Assembly (NCBI GenBank): GCA_945861615.1
Contig: CAMAVH010000005.1
Location: forward strand, 1 to 50,373
Direction of reading: 5' to 3'
Source: Rhizobium sp. Q54
GTDB lineage: Bacteria > Pseudomonadota > Alphaproteobacteria > SMXQ01
DNA: 50,373 nucleotides
Shown: one piece after another, positions 15,523 through 24,161 of the stretch
Layout of the letters: each line of letters begins with the position of its first letter
How positions within the stretch are numbered: the first letter of the stretch is position 1
Notes under the pieces: model-generated
The model's database searches: none
Told to the model about the DNA's origin: nothing
Seen by the model: the letters and a program-made list of their open reading frames with translations, nothing else
Made by a program: the position numbers and the translations under genes

Positions 15523-16725
15523 ATGGATGTGGTTTTACTCGAGGGGATCGGCGCGATCCTGCGCTGGCTGCATGTCATCGCCGGAATCGCCTGGATCGGC
15601 AGTTCGTTCTATTTCATCCATCTCGATCTCAGCCTGAAGCCGCGCCCCGAGAGCAAGGACCGGGATTCGGATGGCGAGCCGCAGCGCGAAGCCTGGCAGG
15701 TCCACGGCGGCGGCTTCTACAACATGGTCAAATATGTCGTCGCCCCGGCCCGCCTGCCGGCCGAACTGACCTGGTTCAAATGGGAAGCCTATGTCACCTG
15801 GCTGAGCGGCATGGCGCTGCTCGCCGTCGTCTATTATCTCGGCGCCAGCCTGTTTCTCATTGATGCGACGGTGCTGGATCTGACGCAAGGCGAAGCGGTG
15901 GCGATCAGCCTCGCCGGCCTCTTAGTGCCCTGGCTGGCTTACGAAGGGCTGTGCCGCTCGCCGCTCGGCCGTCACGAACTGGCGCTGTCGCTCCTCGGCT
16001 ATGCCTTTCTCATTGCCCTGACTTACGGCTTCGTCCATGTCTTCGGCGGCCGCGGCGCCTTCGTCCAGATCGGCGCGCTAATCGGCACGATTATGGTCGC
16101 CAATGTTTTCGTCGTGATCATTCCCAACCAGAAGAAGATCGTCGCCGACCTCATTGCCAGCCGCGTGCCGGATGCGGCGCTCGGCGAGCAGGGCAAGCAG
16201 CGCTCGGTGCATAACAACTATCTGACGCTGCCCGTCGTCTTCCTGATGGTGAGCAACCATTATCCGCTGTTCTTCGCCACGCAATACAATTGGCTGATCG
16301 TCGCGATCGTGCTGATGGTCGGTCCGCTGATCCGCCATTTCTTCAATAGCCGCCACGCCGGCAAAGGCAGCCCCTGGTGGACCTGGATCGCCGCCGCGCT
16401 CGGCATGGCCGCGGTGCTCTGGCTGTCGATGGCGGGCCCGCGCCTGACCGAGGAGAGCGCCGTTCCGCCGGCGACGGTCAGCCTGGCCGAGGCCGAGGAC
16501 GTCATCCTCACCCGTTGCAGCATGTGCCATGCGCAAGCGCCGGTATGGGACGGCATCCCCGCGCCGCCCAAGGGCGTCCGGCTCGACAGCCCGGCCGAGA
16601 TCGCGCAACATGCCCATCTCATCGAGTTGCAGGCGGTGCGGTCAAACGCCATGCCGCCCGGCAATGTGACGATGATGACCGCCGAGGAGCGCGGCATTCT
16701 CGCCGCCTGGCTCGCGAGCCGCTAA
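15523..16725 (+). CDS. puuD: Urate oxidase PuuD with C-terminal cytochrome c domain
   Basis: 400-residue membrane-bound urate hydroxylase converting urate to 5-hydroxyisourate and passing electrons to the respiratory chain. It begins with a membrane helix (ILRWLHVIAGIAWIGSSFYF) and has about eight helices, with the PuuD segments HGGGFYNMVKYVVAP near 66 and HNNYLTLPVVFLMVSNHYP near 228. The C-terminal domain holds a heme c motif CSMCH at 332-336 with a later Met. It replaces a soluble uricase; no other uricase is present. GGAG lies 4 bases before the ATG. Confidence 0.93.
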   Translation: MDVVLLEGIGAILRWLHVIAGIAWIGSSFYFIHLDLSLKPRPESKDRDSDGEPQREAWQVHGGGFYNMVKYVVAPARLPAELTWFKWEAYVTWLSGMALLAVVYYLGASLFLIDATVLDLTQGEAVAISLAGLLVPWLAYEGLCRSPLGRHELALSLLGYAFLIALTYGFVHVFGGRGAFVQIGALIGTIMVANVFVVIIPNQKKIVADLIASRVPDAALGEQGKQRSVHNNYLTLPVVFLMVSNHYPLFFATQYNWLIVAIVLMVGPLIRHFFNSRHAGKGSPWWTWIAAALGMAAVLWLSMAGPRLTEESAVPPATVSLAEAEDVILTRCSMCHAQAPVWDGIPAPPKGVRLDSPAEIAQHAHLIELQAVRSNAMPPGNVTMMTAEERGILAAWLASR

Positions 16726-16732
16726 GGATCAG

Positions 16733-17641
16733 ATGGACGACGCCTACCCCCGCGACCTCGTCGGCTACGGCCGCACACCGCCGGACCCGCGTTGGCCGGG
16801 TGGCGCGCGTATCGCCGTGCAGTTCGTCGTCAATTACGAGGAAGGCGGCGAGAACAACATCCTGCATGGCGATTCCGCATCGGAAGCCTTTCTGAGCGAC
16901 GTGCTCGGCGCCCAGCCCTGGCCGGGCCAGCGCCATATGAATATCGAATCGATGTTCGAATATGGCGCGCGCGCCGGCTTTTGGCGGCTGCATCGCCTGT
17001 TCACCGAGCGCGATATGCCTGTCACCGTGTTCGGCGTCGCCACCGCCTTGGCACGCCATCCGCAGATCGTCGCCGCCATGCGGGAGGCCGGTTGGGAGAT
17101 CGCCAGCCACGCGCTGAAATGGATCGAATATCGCGACATGCCGGAGGCCGAGGAGCGCGCGCAGATGCGCGAGGCCATCGCCGTTCACACCATTGCCACA
17201 AGCGGCGCGCGGCCGCTCGGCTGGTACACCGGCCGCAGCTCGGTCCATACGCTCAAATTGGTGATGGAGGACGGCGGCTTTCTCTATTCGTCGGATTCCT
17301 ACGCCGACGACCTACCCTATTGGGTCCATGGCCCCAAGGGACCGCATCTCGTCATTCCCTATACGCTGGATGCCAACGACATGCGCTTCACCAATGCGCA
17401 GGGCTTTGCCAACGGCGAGGAGTTCTTTGTCTATCTCAAAGACAGCTTCGATCAGCTTTATGCCGAGGGCGCTACGGCGCCGAAGATGATGTCGGTCGGG
17501 CTGCATTGCCGCCTCGCCGGCCGCCCCGGCCGTGCCGCCGGCCTCGCCCGCTTCCTCGACTATGTGCAGAAGCACGACAAGGTGTGGATCCCCCGCCGCA
17601 TCGACATCGCCCGCCATTGGCATGAGAATCATCCCGCATGA
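16733..17641 (+). CDS. puuE: Allantoinase PuuE, polysaccharide-deacetylase-like
   Basis: 302 residues of the cofactor-independent allantoinase type, hydrolysing allantoin to allantoate. Typical segments are YPRDLVGYGRTPPDPRWPGG at the N-terminus, VVNYEEGGENNILHGD near 33, HMNIESMFEYGARAGFW near 68, and the deacetylase-like EIASHALKWIEYRDM near 120. It starts 7 bp after puuD and overlaps the next gene by 4 bp, so puuD-puuE-uraD/uraH form one operon. Confidence 0.94.
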   Translation: MDDAYPRDLVGYGRTPPDPRWPGGARIAVQFVVNYEEGGENNILHGDSASEAFLSDVLGAQPWPGQRHMNIESMFEYGARAGFWRLHRLFTERDMPVTVFGVATALARHPQIVAAMREAGWEIASHALKWIEYRDMPEAEERAQMREAIAVHTIATSGARPLGWYTGRSSVHTLKLVMEDGGFLYSSDSYADDLPYWVHGPKGPHLVIPYTLDANDMRFTNAQGFANGEEFFVYLKDSFDQLYAEGATAPKMMSVGLHCRLAGRPGRAAGLARFLDYVQKHDKVWIPRRIDIARHWHENHPA

Positions 17642-18498
17642 CCACGCTCGCCGAATTGAATGCCGGCTCTAAGGTCGCCTTCGTCATGGCGCTCGGTGAT
17701 GTCTTTGAGCAATCGCCCTGGGTCGCCGAGGCGGTGGCAAGCCAGCGGCCTTTCGCCAGCCTGAATGCGCTTTATGACGCCTTGGTCAAGGCCCTGCGCG
17801 GCGCCGAGCCGGCAAAGCAGAAGGCGCTGATCCAGGCCCACCCCGATCTTGCCGGCAAGGCGGCCAAGGCCGGCGCACTGACCGCCGATTCGACCGCCGA
17901 ACAGGCGGCGGCCGGCCTCGATCGCTTGTCGGATGCCGAGTACGCGACCTTCCATCGCTTGAACGACTCATACCGCGTCAAATTCGGCATCCCCTTCATC
18001 GTTTGCGTGCGCCGCCATACCAAGGATTCGATTCTGCGCGAGTTCGAACGCCGTCTTGGCAACGATCCGGCGCAGGAAATGGAAACGGCGCTCACCGAGA
18101 TTCTTCGCATTGCCGCGCTGCGGCTCGATCAGAAGGTGACGGCGGACGATAAATTGCCGCTTGCTGGCCGCATCAGTACCCACGTGCTCGACACCAGCAG
18201 CGGCAAGCCGGCGGCAGGCATTCCCGTCGAATTGTTCGAGATCGCGGCAGACGGAGCTGCGCGCTTCATTGCCCGCGCCGTGACCAACGTCGACGGACGC
18301 ACCGATTCGCCGCTGATCGGCGGCCGGCCGGTGCCGATCGGCAGCTACGAGCTGCGCTTCGACGTCGGTGCTTATTTCGGCCCAGATGCCTTTCTCGGTC
18401 TGGTGCCGATCCGCTTCAAAGTGGCCGAGGCTGAGAGCCATTATCATGTGCCGCTTCTGGCAAGTCCTTGGGGCTATACAACCTACCGGGGCAGTTGA
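17638..18498 (+). CDS. Fusion of OHCU decarboxylase (UraD) and 5-hydroxyisourate hydrolase (UraH)
   Basis: 286-residue bifunctional protein catalysing the two steps after PuuD that give S-allantoin. The N-terminal UraD domain (about 1-165) has AHPDLAGKAAKAG near 62 and RLNDSYRVKFGIPFIVCVR near 105. The C-terminal transthyretin-like UraH domain (about 172-286) has STHVLDTSSGKPAAGIPVEL and ends with the diagnostic YRGS. ATGA overlap with puuE shows coupling. The fused order is decarboxylase then hydrolase, the reverse of reaction order. Confidence 0.95.
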   Translation: MTTLAELNAGSKVAFVMALGDVFEQSPWVAEAVASQRPFASLNALYDALVKALRGAEPAKQKALIQAHPDLAGKAAKAGALTADSTAEQAAAGLDRLSDAEYATFHRLNDSYRVKFGIPFIVCVRRHTKDSILREFERRLGNDPAQEMETALTEILRIAALRLDQKVTADDKLPLAGRISTHVLDTSSGKPAAGIPVELFEIAADGAARFIARAVTNVDGRTDSPLIGGRPVPIGSYELRFDVGAYFGPDAFLGLVPIRFKVAEAESHYHVPLLASPWGYTTYRGS

Positions 18499-18564
18499 TG
18501 CTAAAATAGGCAGATAAATTTACCGGGCGCAGTTTCTTGCCTATTCGCGTGGCGTTCGTGTCAT

Positions 18565-18578
18565 GCCTGCATACAGGC
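18565..18578. promoter_or_regulatory. Small palindrome upstream of ABC operon
   Basis: GCCTG-CATA-CAGGC in the 183-bp gap between the UraD-UraH gene and the ABC transporter, about 104 bp before its start codon. It could be a regulator site; evidence is symmetry only. Confidence 0.25.
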
Positions 18579-18681
18579 GCAGGGCCTTCTGCTGGCATAG
18601 GCCTTGCTGATTACTGCGAAGGACTCGTCCGATCCAAAGACGCGAGTCCATAACCATCTTCGGGATAAAGGGCTGTCCTCC

Positions 18682-19719
18682 ATGAATTCTCTTCGGATCA
18701 CCCGGCGGATGCGCGGCGTCGTTTCCGCCGCCATTCTCGGCGCTGCGGCGTTCGGCTTTGCGCAGGGGGCGGTCGCGCAGACTGCCGTCAAGTTCGCGCT
18801 CGATTGGAAGTTCGAGGGCCCGTCGGCCCCCTACTTCGTCGCCATCGACAAGGGCTATTACAAAGCCGAAGGGCTCGACGTGACGGTCGATAGCGGCCCC
18901 GGCTCGGTCGCTGGCATCGCCCGCGTCGCCGCCGGCACCTATCCGCTCGGCTTTTTCGACATCAACTCGCTGTTCAAGTTCCAGAGCGAGAATCCCGACA
19001 AGGCGGTGAAAGCCGTCCTGATGGTTTACGATGTGCCGCCCTTCGCCATCGTCAGCACGGCGAAAAAGGGCGTCAGCAAGCCCAAGGACCTCGAAGGCAA
19101 GATTCTCGGCGCCCCGGCGGCCGACGGCGCCTTCGCCCAGTGGAAAGCCTTTGTGCAAGCGAACGGCATCGACGCCGCCAAGGTGAAGATCGAGAACGTC
19201 GGCTTCCCGGTGCGCGAGCCGATGCTCGCCAAGGGCGACGTCGACGCCATCACCGGATTCTCCTTCTCGTCCTTTTTCAACCTGGTGCAGAACGGCATTG
19301 CCGAAACCGATATCAAGGTGATGCTGATGTCCGACTATGGCCTGACGCTCTACGGCAACGCCGTGATGGTCAATCCGGAGTTCGCAAAGGCCAATCCGAA
19401 GGTCGTCGCCGGCTTCGTCAAGGCGACCATCAAGGGCATGCAGGACAGCATCAAGGATCCCGGGTCGGCGATCAAATCGGTGATGAAGCGCAACGACACG
19501 GGCAATGAGAAGGTCGAATTGGCCCGTCTGAAAATGGCGCTGAAAGACAATATCGCCACGCCCTGGACCAAGGCCAACGGCCTCGGCGGCATCGACGCCG
19601 CGCGCATGACCAAGTCGATCGATCAAGTCGGCGTGACCTACGACTTCAAGAAGAAGCCGGCCGTCGCCGACGTGTTCGACGCCCAGTACCTGCCGCCCGC
19701 CGCCGAACGTAAGTACTAG
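18682..19719 (+). CDS. ABC transporter substrate-binding protein, SsuA/ThiY/NMT1 type
   Basis: 345 residues starting MNSLRITRRMRGVVS, with a signal peptide ending near AVAQ. NMT1-family features are VKFALDWKFEGPSAPYFVAI near residue 36, KGYYKAEGLDVTVDSGPGS near 56, and KDLEGKILGAPAADGAFAQW near 135. The ATG at 18682 is preferred; the frame is open upstream to 18604 but that part has no signal-peptide character. First gene of an ABC operon directly downstream of the ureide genes. The ligand is unknown; a purine or ureide is suggested by context, a pyrimidine precursor by family. Confidence 0.9.
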   Translation: MNSLRITRRMRGVVSAAILGAAAFGFAQGAVAQTAVKFALDWKFEGPSAPYFVAIDKGYYKAEGLDVTVDSGPGSVAGIARVAAGTYPLGFFDINSLFKFQSENPDKAVKAVLMVYDVPPFAIVSTAKKGVSKPKDLEGKILGAPAADGAFAQWKAFVQANGIDAAKVKIENVGFPVREPMLAKGDVDAITGFSFSSFFNLVQNGIAETDIKVMLMSDYGLTLYGNAVMVNPEFAKANPKVVAGFVKATIKGMQDSIKDPGSAIKSVMKRNDTGNEKVELARLKMALKDNIATPWTKANGLGGIDAARMTKSIDQVGVTYDFKKKPAVADVFDAQYLPPAAERKY

Positions 19720-19749
19720 GCGGCGAAACGGATCGCAGATCGAGGCTCA

Positions 19750-20550
19750 GTGGTGACGCCCTTCGTCAACATCTATCGCGTCACGCTGACTTATCGCGGC
19801 TCTCCCGGCTCCGCCGGCGTGCTCGCCCTGCAGGACAATAGCCTGCAGGTCGAGCGCGGCGAGTTCGCCGCCGTCGTCGGTCCGTCCGGCTGCGGAAAAT
19901 CCACACTGATGAAGCTAGTGACCGGGCTGGTCCGCCCGGACGCCGGCCGCATCGCGGTCGACGGCAAGGAAGTCGCCGGCCCGGTGAAGATTGTCGGCAT
20001 GGCCTTCCAGAATCCCAACATGCTGCCGTGGCGCACGGTGCTCGACAACGTGATGCTGCCGCTCGAGATCGTGCAGCCGCACCGCTCGCGTTTGCGCAAG
20101 GAAAAGAAAGCCTATCGCGAGAAGGCCGAGGCGCTGCTCGCGACCGTCGGCCTGGCGGGATTCGGCGATCGCTATCCCTGGCAATTGTCGGGCGGCATGC
20201 AACAGCGCGTCTCGCTGTGCCGCGCCCTGATCCATGAGCCGGAGCTTCTGATGCTCGACGAGCCGTTCGGCGCGCTCGATGCCTTCACGCGCGAGGAACT
20301 CTGGTGCGTGCTGCGCGATCTTTGGCACAAGCTCGGCTTCACCGTGATTCTGGTGACGCACGATTTGCGCGAAGCGACCTTTCTCGCCGATACCGTGCAT
20401 GTGATGAGCGCACGGCCGGGCCGCATCGTCGAAAGCCGCAGGATCGACTTGCCGCGCCCGCGCGATATCGCCGTCACCTACGAGCCGGCCTTTACCGGAA
20501 TCGTCCATGATCTGCGCGGCAAGATCGCCGAAGTCAGGCAGCAGGCATGA
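19750..20550 (+). CDS. ABC transporter ATP-binding protein, nitrate/sulfonate/taurine type
   Basis: 266 residues with Walker A GPSGCGKST at 44-52, Q-loop AFQNPNMLPWRTV near 91, signature LSGGMQQRVSLCRAL near 155, Walker B LLMLDEPFGALD near 176, and THDLREA switch. Two GTG codons stand at the start (19750 and 19753). It sits 30 bp after the binding-protein gene and overlaps the permease start by 4 bp. Confidence 0.92.
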   Translation: MVTPFVNIYRVTLTYRGSPGSAGVLALQDNSLQVERGEFAAVVGPSGCGKSTLMKLVTGLVRPDAGRIAVDGKEVAGPVKIVGMAFQNPNMLPWRTVLDNVMLPLEIVQPHRSRLRKEKKAYREKAEALLATVGLAGFGDRYPWQLSGGMQQRVSLCRALIHEPELLMLDEPFGALDAFTREELWCVLRDLWHKLGFTVILVTHDLREATFLADTVHVMSARPGRIVESRRIDLPRPRDIAVTYEPAFTGIVHDLRGKIAEVRQQA

Positions 20551-21338
20551 ACGGGTTACGCAACCGCCTGATCCGCACCGCCGACGCCACTGCGCCGCTG
20601 CTCTTTACCGTGGCCTTGTTCGTGATCTGGGAAGTCGTTTGCCGGGTCTTCAAGGTCGACCCCTTCATCCTGCCGGCACCGTCGCGCATCGTCGAAGCGA
20701 TGATCCGCTACTGGCAGCCATTGCTGCGCCACTCCTTCGTCACCTTGTGGACGACCATGGTCGGCTTCGGACTTGCCGTGGTGTTCGGCGTTGCGCTCGG
20801 CTTGGTCGTCGGCTGGTCGCGCACGATCTACCGCAGCCTTTATCCGGTGATGATCGGCTTCAACACGATTCCCAAGGTCGCTGTTGTGCCGATCCTGGTG
20901 ATCTGGTTCGGCATCGGCGAAGTGCCGGCGATCATCACCGCCTTCCTGATTTCCTTCTTTCCCATCGTGGTGAACGTCGCGACCGGCCTTGCCACCATGG
21001 AGCCGGAGCTGGAAGACGTGCTGCGCGCGCTCGGCGCGCGCAAGCTCGACATCATGCTCAAGGTCGGCATTCCGCGCACCCTGCCCTATCTTTACGGCTC
21101 GCTGAAAGTGGCCATCACCTTGGCCTTCGTGGGCACGGTCGTGTCCGAGACCATCGCCGCCAATGCCGGGCTCGGCTATCTCATGGTCCAGGCCGGTTCG
21201 AACTTCCAGATGTCGCTGGTCTTCGCCGGCTTGATCGCGCTCGCCATCGAGGGCATCGCCATGTATGCGGTCTTCGCCTATGTCGAGCGCAAATCAACGC
21301 GCTGGGCCTTCCGCTCGTCGATGAGCGCGGGCGCCTGA
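20547..21338 (+). CDS. ABC transporter permease, SsuC/ThiX type
   Basis: 263-residue permease with about six membrane helices. The binding-protein-dependent permease signature is LRALGARKLDIMLKVGIPRTLPYL near residue 160. Its ATG overlaps the ATPase stop (ATGA). It completes a three-gene transporter following the ureide operon. The gene ends 7 bp before the convergent CBS/DUF294 gene and no terminator hairpin is visible between them. Confidence 0.93.
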   Translation: MNGLRNRLIRTADATAPLLFTVALFVIWEVVCRVFKVDPFILPAPSRIVEAMIRYWQPLLRHSFVTLWTTMVGFGLAVVFGVALGLVVGWSRTIYRSLYPVMIGFNTIPKVAVVPILVIWFGIGEVPAIITAFLISFFPIVVNVATGLATMEPELEDVLRALGARKLDIMLKVGIPRTLPYLYGSLKVAITLAFVGTVVSETIAANAGLGYLMVQAGSNFQMSLVFAGLIALAIEGIAMYAVFAYVERKSTRWAFRSSMSAGA

Positions 21339-21345
21339 CGGCGCC

Positions 21346-22797
21346 TTAGGACCGTGCCGCCGTCAGCACGTCGCGCACGGCGAGTTTCAGCGTCTCCACG
21401 GTTCGCAGCGCGCGGCGCAAGGCGCTGCGTTGGCGCAGTTCGAGCCGTTTGACGGCAATGCGGCTGGATGGTTCGACGCCTGCCGCCAGGTCAGCCAATT
21501 GCTGGTCGAGCACCAGGCCGAGCAGAATGCCGTAAGCCTCGCTCAAGTCGTCGGCGTCGGTCGAGCCGAGCGTGCCGTCCGCCGCCGCGGCTTTCAGGCG
21601 CTCGATCGTGCCGGTGCCTTCGAAACCGCGCGCCAAGGCCATGATTCGCGCGCCCGAGACCAGGGGCAGCAGGCCACCGCGTTTGAGATCGACCCGGCCG
21701 CCCGTCGTCCGGATGCCGCCGAACATCCCAAGCGGGGCATTGAGTTCGTCGAGGCGGACAGACAGCAGCTTGAGGAACGGCCCGGCGCGGCGCGCCATGC
21801 GAATCGAATCGGCGCGCAGCTTCTGTCCCATGTCGATGTCGCCCTGCACCGGGCGGAAGTCGAAGAAAATATCGACGTTCAGAAGGTCGTCGGGCGTCGA
21901 ATGGCGCAGCCAGGCGCCGACTTGCGCGCGCCAGCCGTCGCGGTTGCGCCGCCACTGCGGCTCGGAGGCCATGACCTTGCCCTTGCAATAGGGAATCCCC
22001 GCGACATCGAGTAGGTCTGAAGCGCGCCGGCCCAAGTCGGCATACCAGCCGTCGTCGCTTTCGCCGGCGGCATGGACCAGGGCGTTGTCCTGGTCCGGCG
22101 CGAGCAGGCTTTCGCCGCGCCCCGCCGAGCCGAGCACCAGCATGGCGTAGGGCGCGGGCGGCGCGCCTTTGCCGTCCGCCAGCATGGCCGCTTCGGCAAG
22201 TTCGGTGGCGTGCGCGGTCGCATCGCGCATGACGCCGCTGATCACGCCGGCGATGGCGACCGGCGATACGCCGTCGTCGCGCAAGGCTTGCGCGAGGGCC
22301 GGCAGTTCGCGCACCGCGGCGCGCAAGGTTTTGCCGTCCTGCGCGGCGGCGATGCCGTCGCCGATGACGAGAGCCTGATTGGCGCGCAGTTTCAGGAGAG
22401 CCCGGGCGCTGAGCGCGCCGATCAAATGACCGGTTCCGTCGGTGACGGCGAGATGACGAATCCCAAGCCGGTCCATGCGCGCCAAAGCCGTGTAAACGAA
22501 CGAGTCGGCGGCAACGGCGCGCACCGGATGGCTCATCAGATGGACGACCGGTTCGGCGAGGACCGCGGCGCCGCCGCGGGCGATCAGGCGCAAGACGTCG
22601 CGTTCGGTCAGGATGCCGCTCGGCCTGCCCGCCTCGTCGGCGGCGAGCAGCGAGCTGACGCGCTGGGCGAGCATGGCATGCATGGCCTCGCCAAGCGTCA
22701 TGCCCGGTTTGATGGTCGCCGGCGGACTCGACATCATTTCGCTGACGCGATGGCGATAGGGGAAACTGTCGAGCGCGGCGAGCGGCTGCAAGTCCAT
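21346..22797 (-). CDS. CBS-pair and DUF294 nucleotidyltransferase-like protein
   Basis: 483 residues. The N-terminal half has two CBS motifs (MSSPPATIKPGMTLGEAMHA near residue 22, VHLMSHPVRAVAADSFVYTA near 85), which bind adenine nucleotides. It continues into a DUF294 nucleotidyltransferase-like domain with LVLGSAGRGESLLAPDQDNAL near 220, the GS...D-x-D pattern of GlnD/GlnE-type transferases, and a C-terminal helical substrate-binding-like domain. Proteins of this build commonly lie next to acetate-type sodium symporters, as here, and are thought to regulate them or acetyl-CoA synthetase; that role is inferred. Confidence 0.88.
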   Translation of the reverse strand: MDLQPLAALDSFPYRHRVSEMMSSPPATIKPGMTLGEAMHAMLAQRVSSLLAADEAGRPSGILTERDVLRLIARGGAAVLAEPVVHLMSHPVRAVAADSFVYTALARMDRLGIRHLAVTDGTGHLIGALSARALLKLRANQALVIGDGIAAAQDGKTLRAAVRELPALAQALRDDGVSPVAIAGVISGVMRDATAHATELAEAAMLADGKGAPPAPYAMLVLGSAGRGESLLAPDQDNALVHAAGESDDGWYADLGRRASDLLDVAGIPYCKGKVMASEPQWRRNRDGWRAQVGAWLRHSTPDDLLNVDIFFDFRPVQGDIDMGQKLRADSIRMARRAGPFLKLLSVRLDELNAPLGMFGGIRTTGGRVDLKRGGLLPLVSGARIMALARGFEGTGTIERLKAAAADGTLGSTDADDLSEAYGILLGLVLDQQLADLAAGVEPSSRIAVKRLELRQRSALRRALRTVETLKLAVRDVLTAARS

Positions 22798-22809
22798 CCT
22801 GGTCCCTTC

Positions 22810-24141
22810 CTACCAGCCGGCGGTCTTCTGCAAGGCTATGACGCGTTTGGCCGATTGCGCGAAATCGAGCGCCTGGCCGAGCGTGGCGATGCCGCGCTCC
22901 TGCAGGCGCGGCAGCATGCGCTGCCAGAGCGCCGCCGTCAGCAGGCTGTCGCCGAGCGCGCTATGACGCCCGAGCGGATCGAGGCCGTGCCGCACCGCCA
23001 CGGCTTCGAGATCTAGGTTTTCTTCCTGCGGATCGAGTGCCGCTGCGAGCTGCAGCGTGCAGAGCGTGAAGGCCGGCGGCGTCCAAGCGATGGCGGCACG
23101 GCGGCATTCGGCCTCGATGATGGCCATGTCGAAGCCGATATTATGGCCGACCGGCACGGCGCCGTCCGTCAGGTCGCGCAAGGCGTCGAGATGGGCGGGA
23201 AAGGTCGGCGCGTCGGCCAGCATGATGTCGGTCAATCCGTGGATCGCGCTGGCGCGCGGCGGCACCGGCACGCCGGGATGCACGAGCCGGTCCAATGCCG
23301 TCGCGCGATAGATCGTCGCGCCATGCAGCCTGACGCCGCCAAGGGCGACGATGCGGTCGGCGGCGGGCACCAAGCCGGTGGTTTCGGTATCGAGCGCGAC
23401 GAGCGGTAGTTCGTCCAACGGGGTCGATCGATCCGGCGGCGGCGCGGCCGGCGGCGCTTCATGGAGGCTGAGGTCGTGATCGAGCGTGGCTTCGACACGA
23501 GGTGCATCCGGCGCCGGAATGACGATCAAGGCCCCGGCTTGCGCGCCGAGATCGGCGACCGTCGCTTGCACGGCGCCTCCCGCGGTGAGACCAAGCCACG
23601 CTTGCGCCGGGCGACCCATCCGCCGCGCGTCGTTCCAGGCGGCGATCAGGCTGTCGCGCGACACGGCGTCGAACAGGCTGGTGCCGAGGGCGGCGCGCTC
23701 GGCCCCGAGCAGGCTTTTGGCCGGGCCGTTCAGCAAGCTGACTTGGCCGCGCGCCGTGACGACGACGACCGCATCGGGAAGATTGGCGAGGATCGCCGCC
23801 AGTTGCTTGTCGCCGGCGGCGCGCTGGATGTCGCGGGCGTTCAGCGCATCGATCATGGCATCGCGCAGGGCCGCGCTTTCCCTGTCGCCGACCGGTGGAC
23901 CATTGAGCGGGCTGCCGCCACCGGCCGCGCGCATCGCCACGGCGAAACCGCGCAGACGGTCGAGCGCCTGGAAATGTTCCTTGGTGGTTTCATAGCCGAT
24001 CCAGCAGCCGATGGCGCAGGCCGCGCCACCGGCGATGGCGAGCGCCCACCAGCCCTCTGCGCCGCCCTTTGCCAGCAGGACCGCGCCGAGCACAAGCGTC
24101 AAAGTGCCGGCCAAAGCCGCCATGAAGGCGGCGATCAACAC
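22810..24141 (-). CDS. Membrane-anchored PAS-like and DEDDh 3'-5' exonuclease (DnaQ-like) protein
   Basis: About 443 residues. Two N-terminal membrane helices (RRVLIAAFMAALAGTLTLV and ALAIAGGAACAIGCWIGY), then a PAS-like domain (ILANLPDAVVVVTARGQVSL), and a C-terminal DnaQ-family exonuclease domain. The exonuclease motifs are complete: ExoI ALDTETTG, ExoII HNIGFDMAIIE, ExoIII GRHSALGD. The start is uncertain: no ATG precedes the first helix, GTG 24141 is the best choice, and the frame continues upstream inside the preceding gene. It follows the unknown gene at 24162 by about 20 bp and precedes the CBS/DUF294 gene by 12 bp, forming a three-gene operon. Confidence 0.85.
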   Translation of the reverse strand: MLIAAFMAALAGTLTLVLGAVLLAKGGAEGWWALAIAGGAACAIGCWIGYETTKEHFQALDRLRGFAVAMRAAGGGSPLNGPPVGDRESAALRDAMIDALNARDIQRAAGDKQLAAILANLPDAVVVVTARGQVSLLNGPAKSLLGAERAALGTSLFDAVSRDSLIAAWNDARRMGRPAQAWLGLTAGGAVQATVADLGAQAGALIVIPAPDAPRVEATLDHDLSLHEAPPAAPPPDRSTPLDELPLVALDTETTGLVPAADRIVALGGVRLHGATIYRATALDRLVHPGVPVPPRASAIHGLTDIMLADAPTFPAHLDALRDLTDGAVPVGHNIGFDMAIIEAECRRAAIAWTPPAFTLCTLQLAAALDPQEENLDLEAVAVRHGLDPLGRHSALGDSLLTAALWQRMLPRLQERGIATLGQALDFAQSAKRVIALQKTAGW

Positions 24142-24161
24142 GCGGCGCGCGGAGGTGCGGT

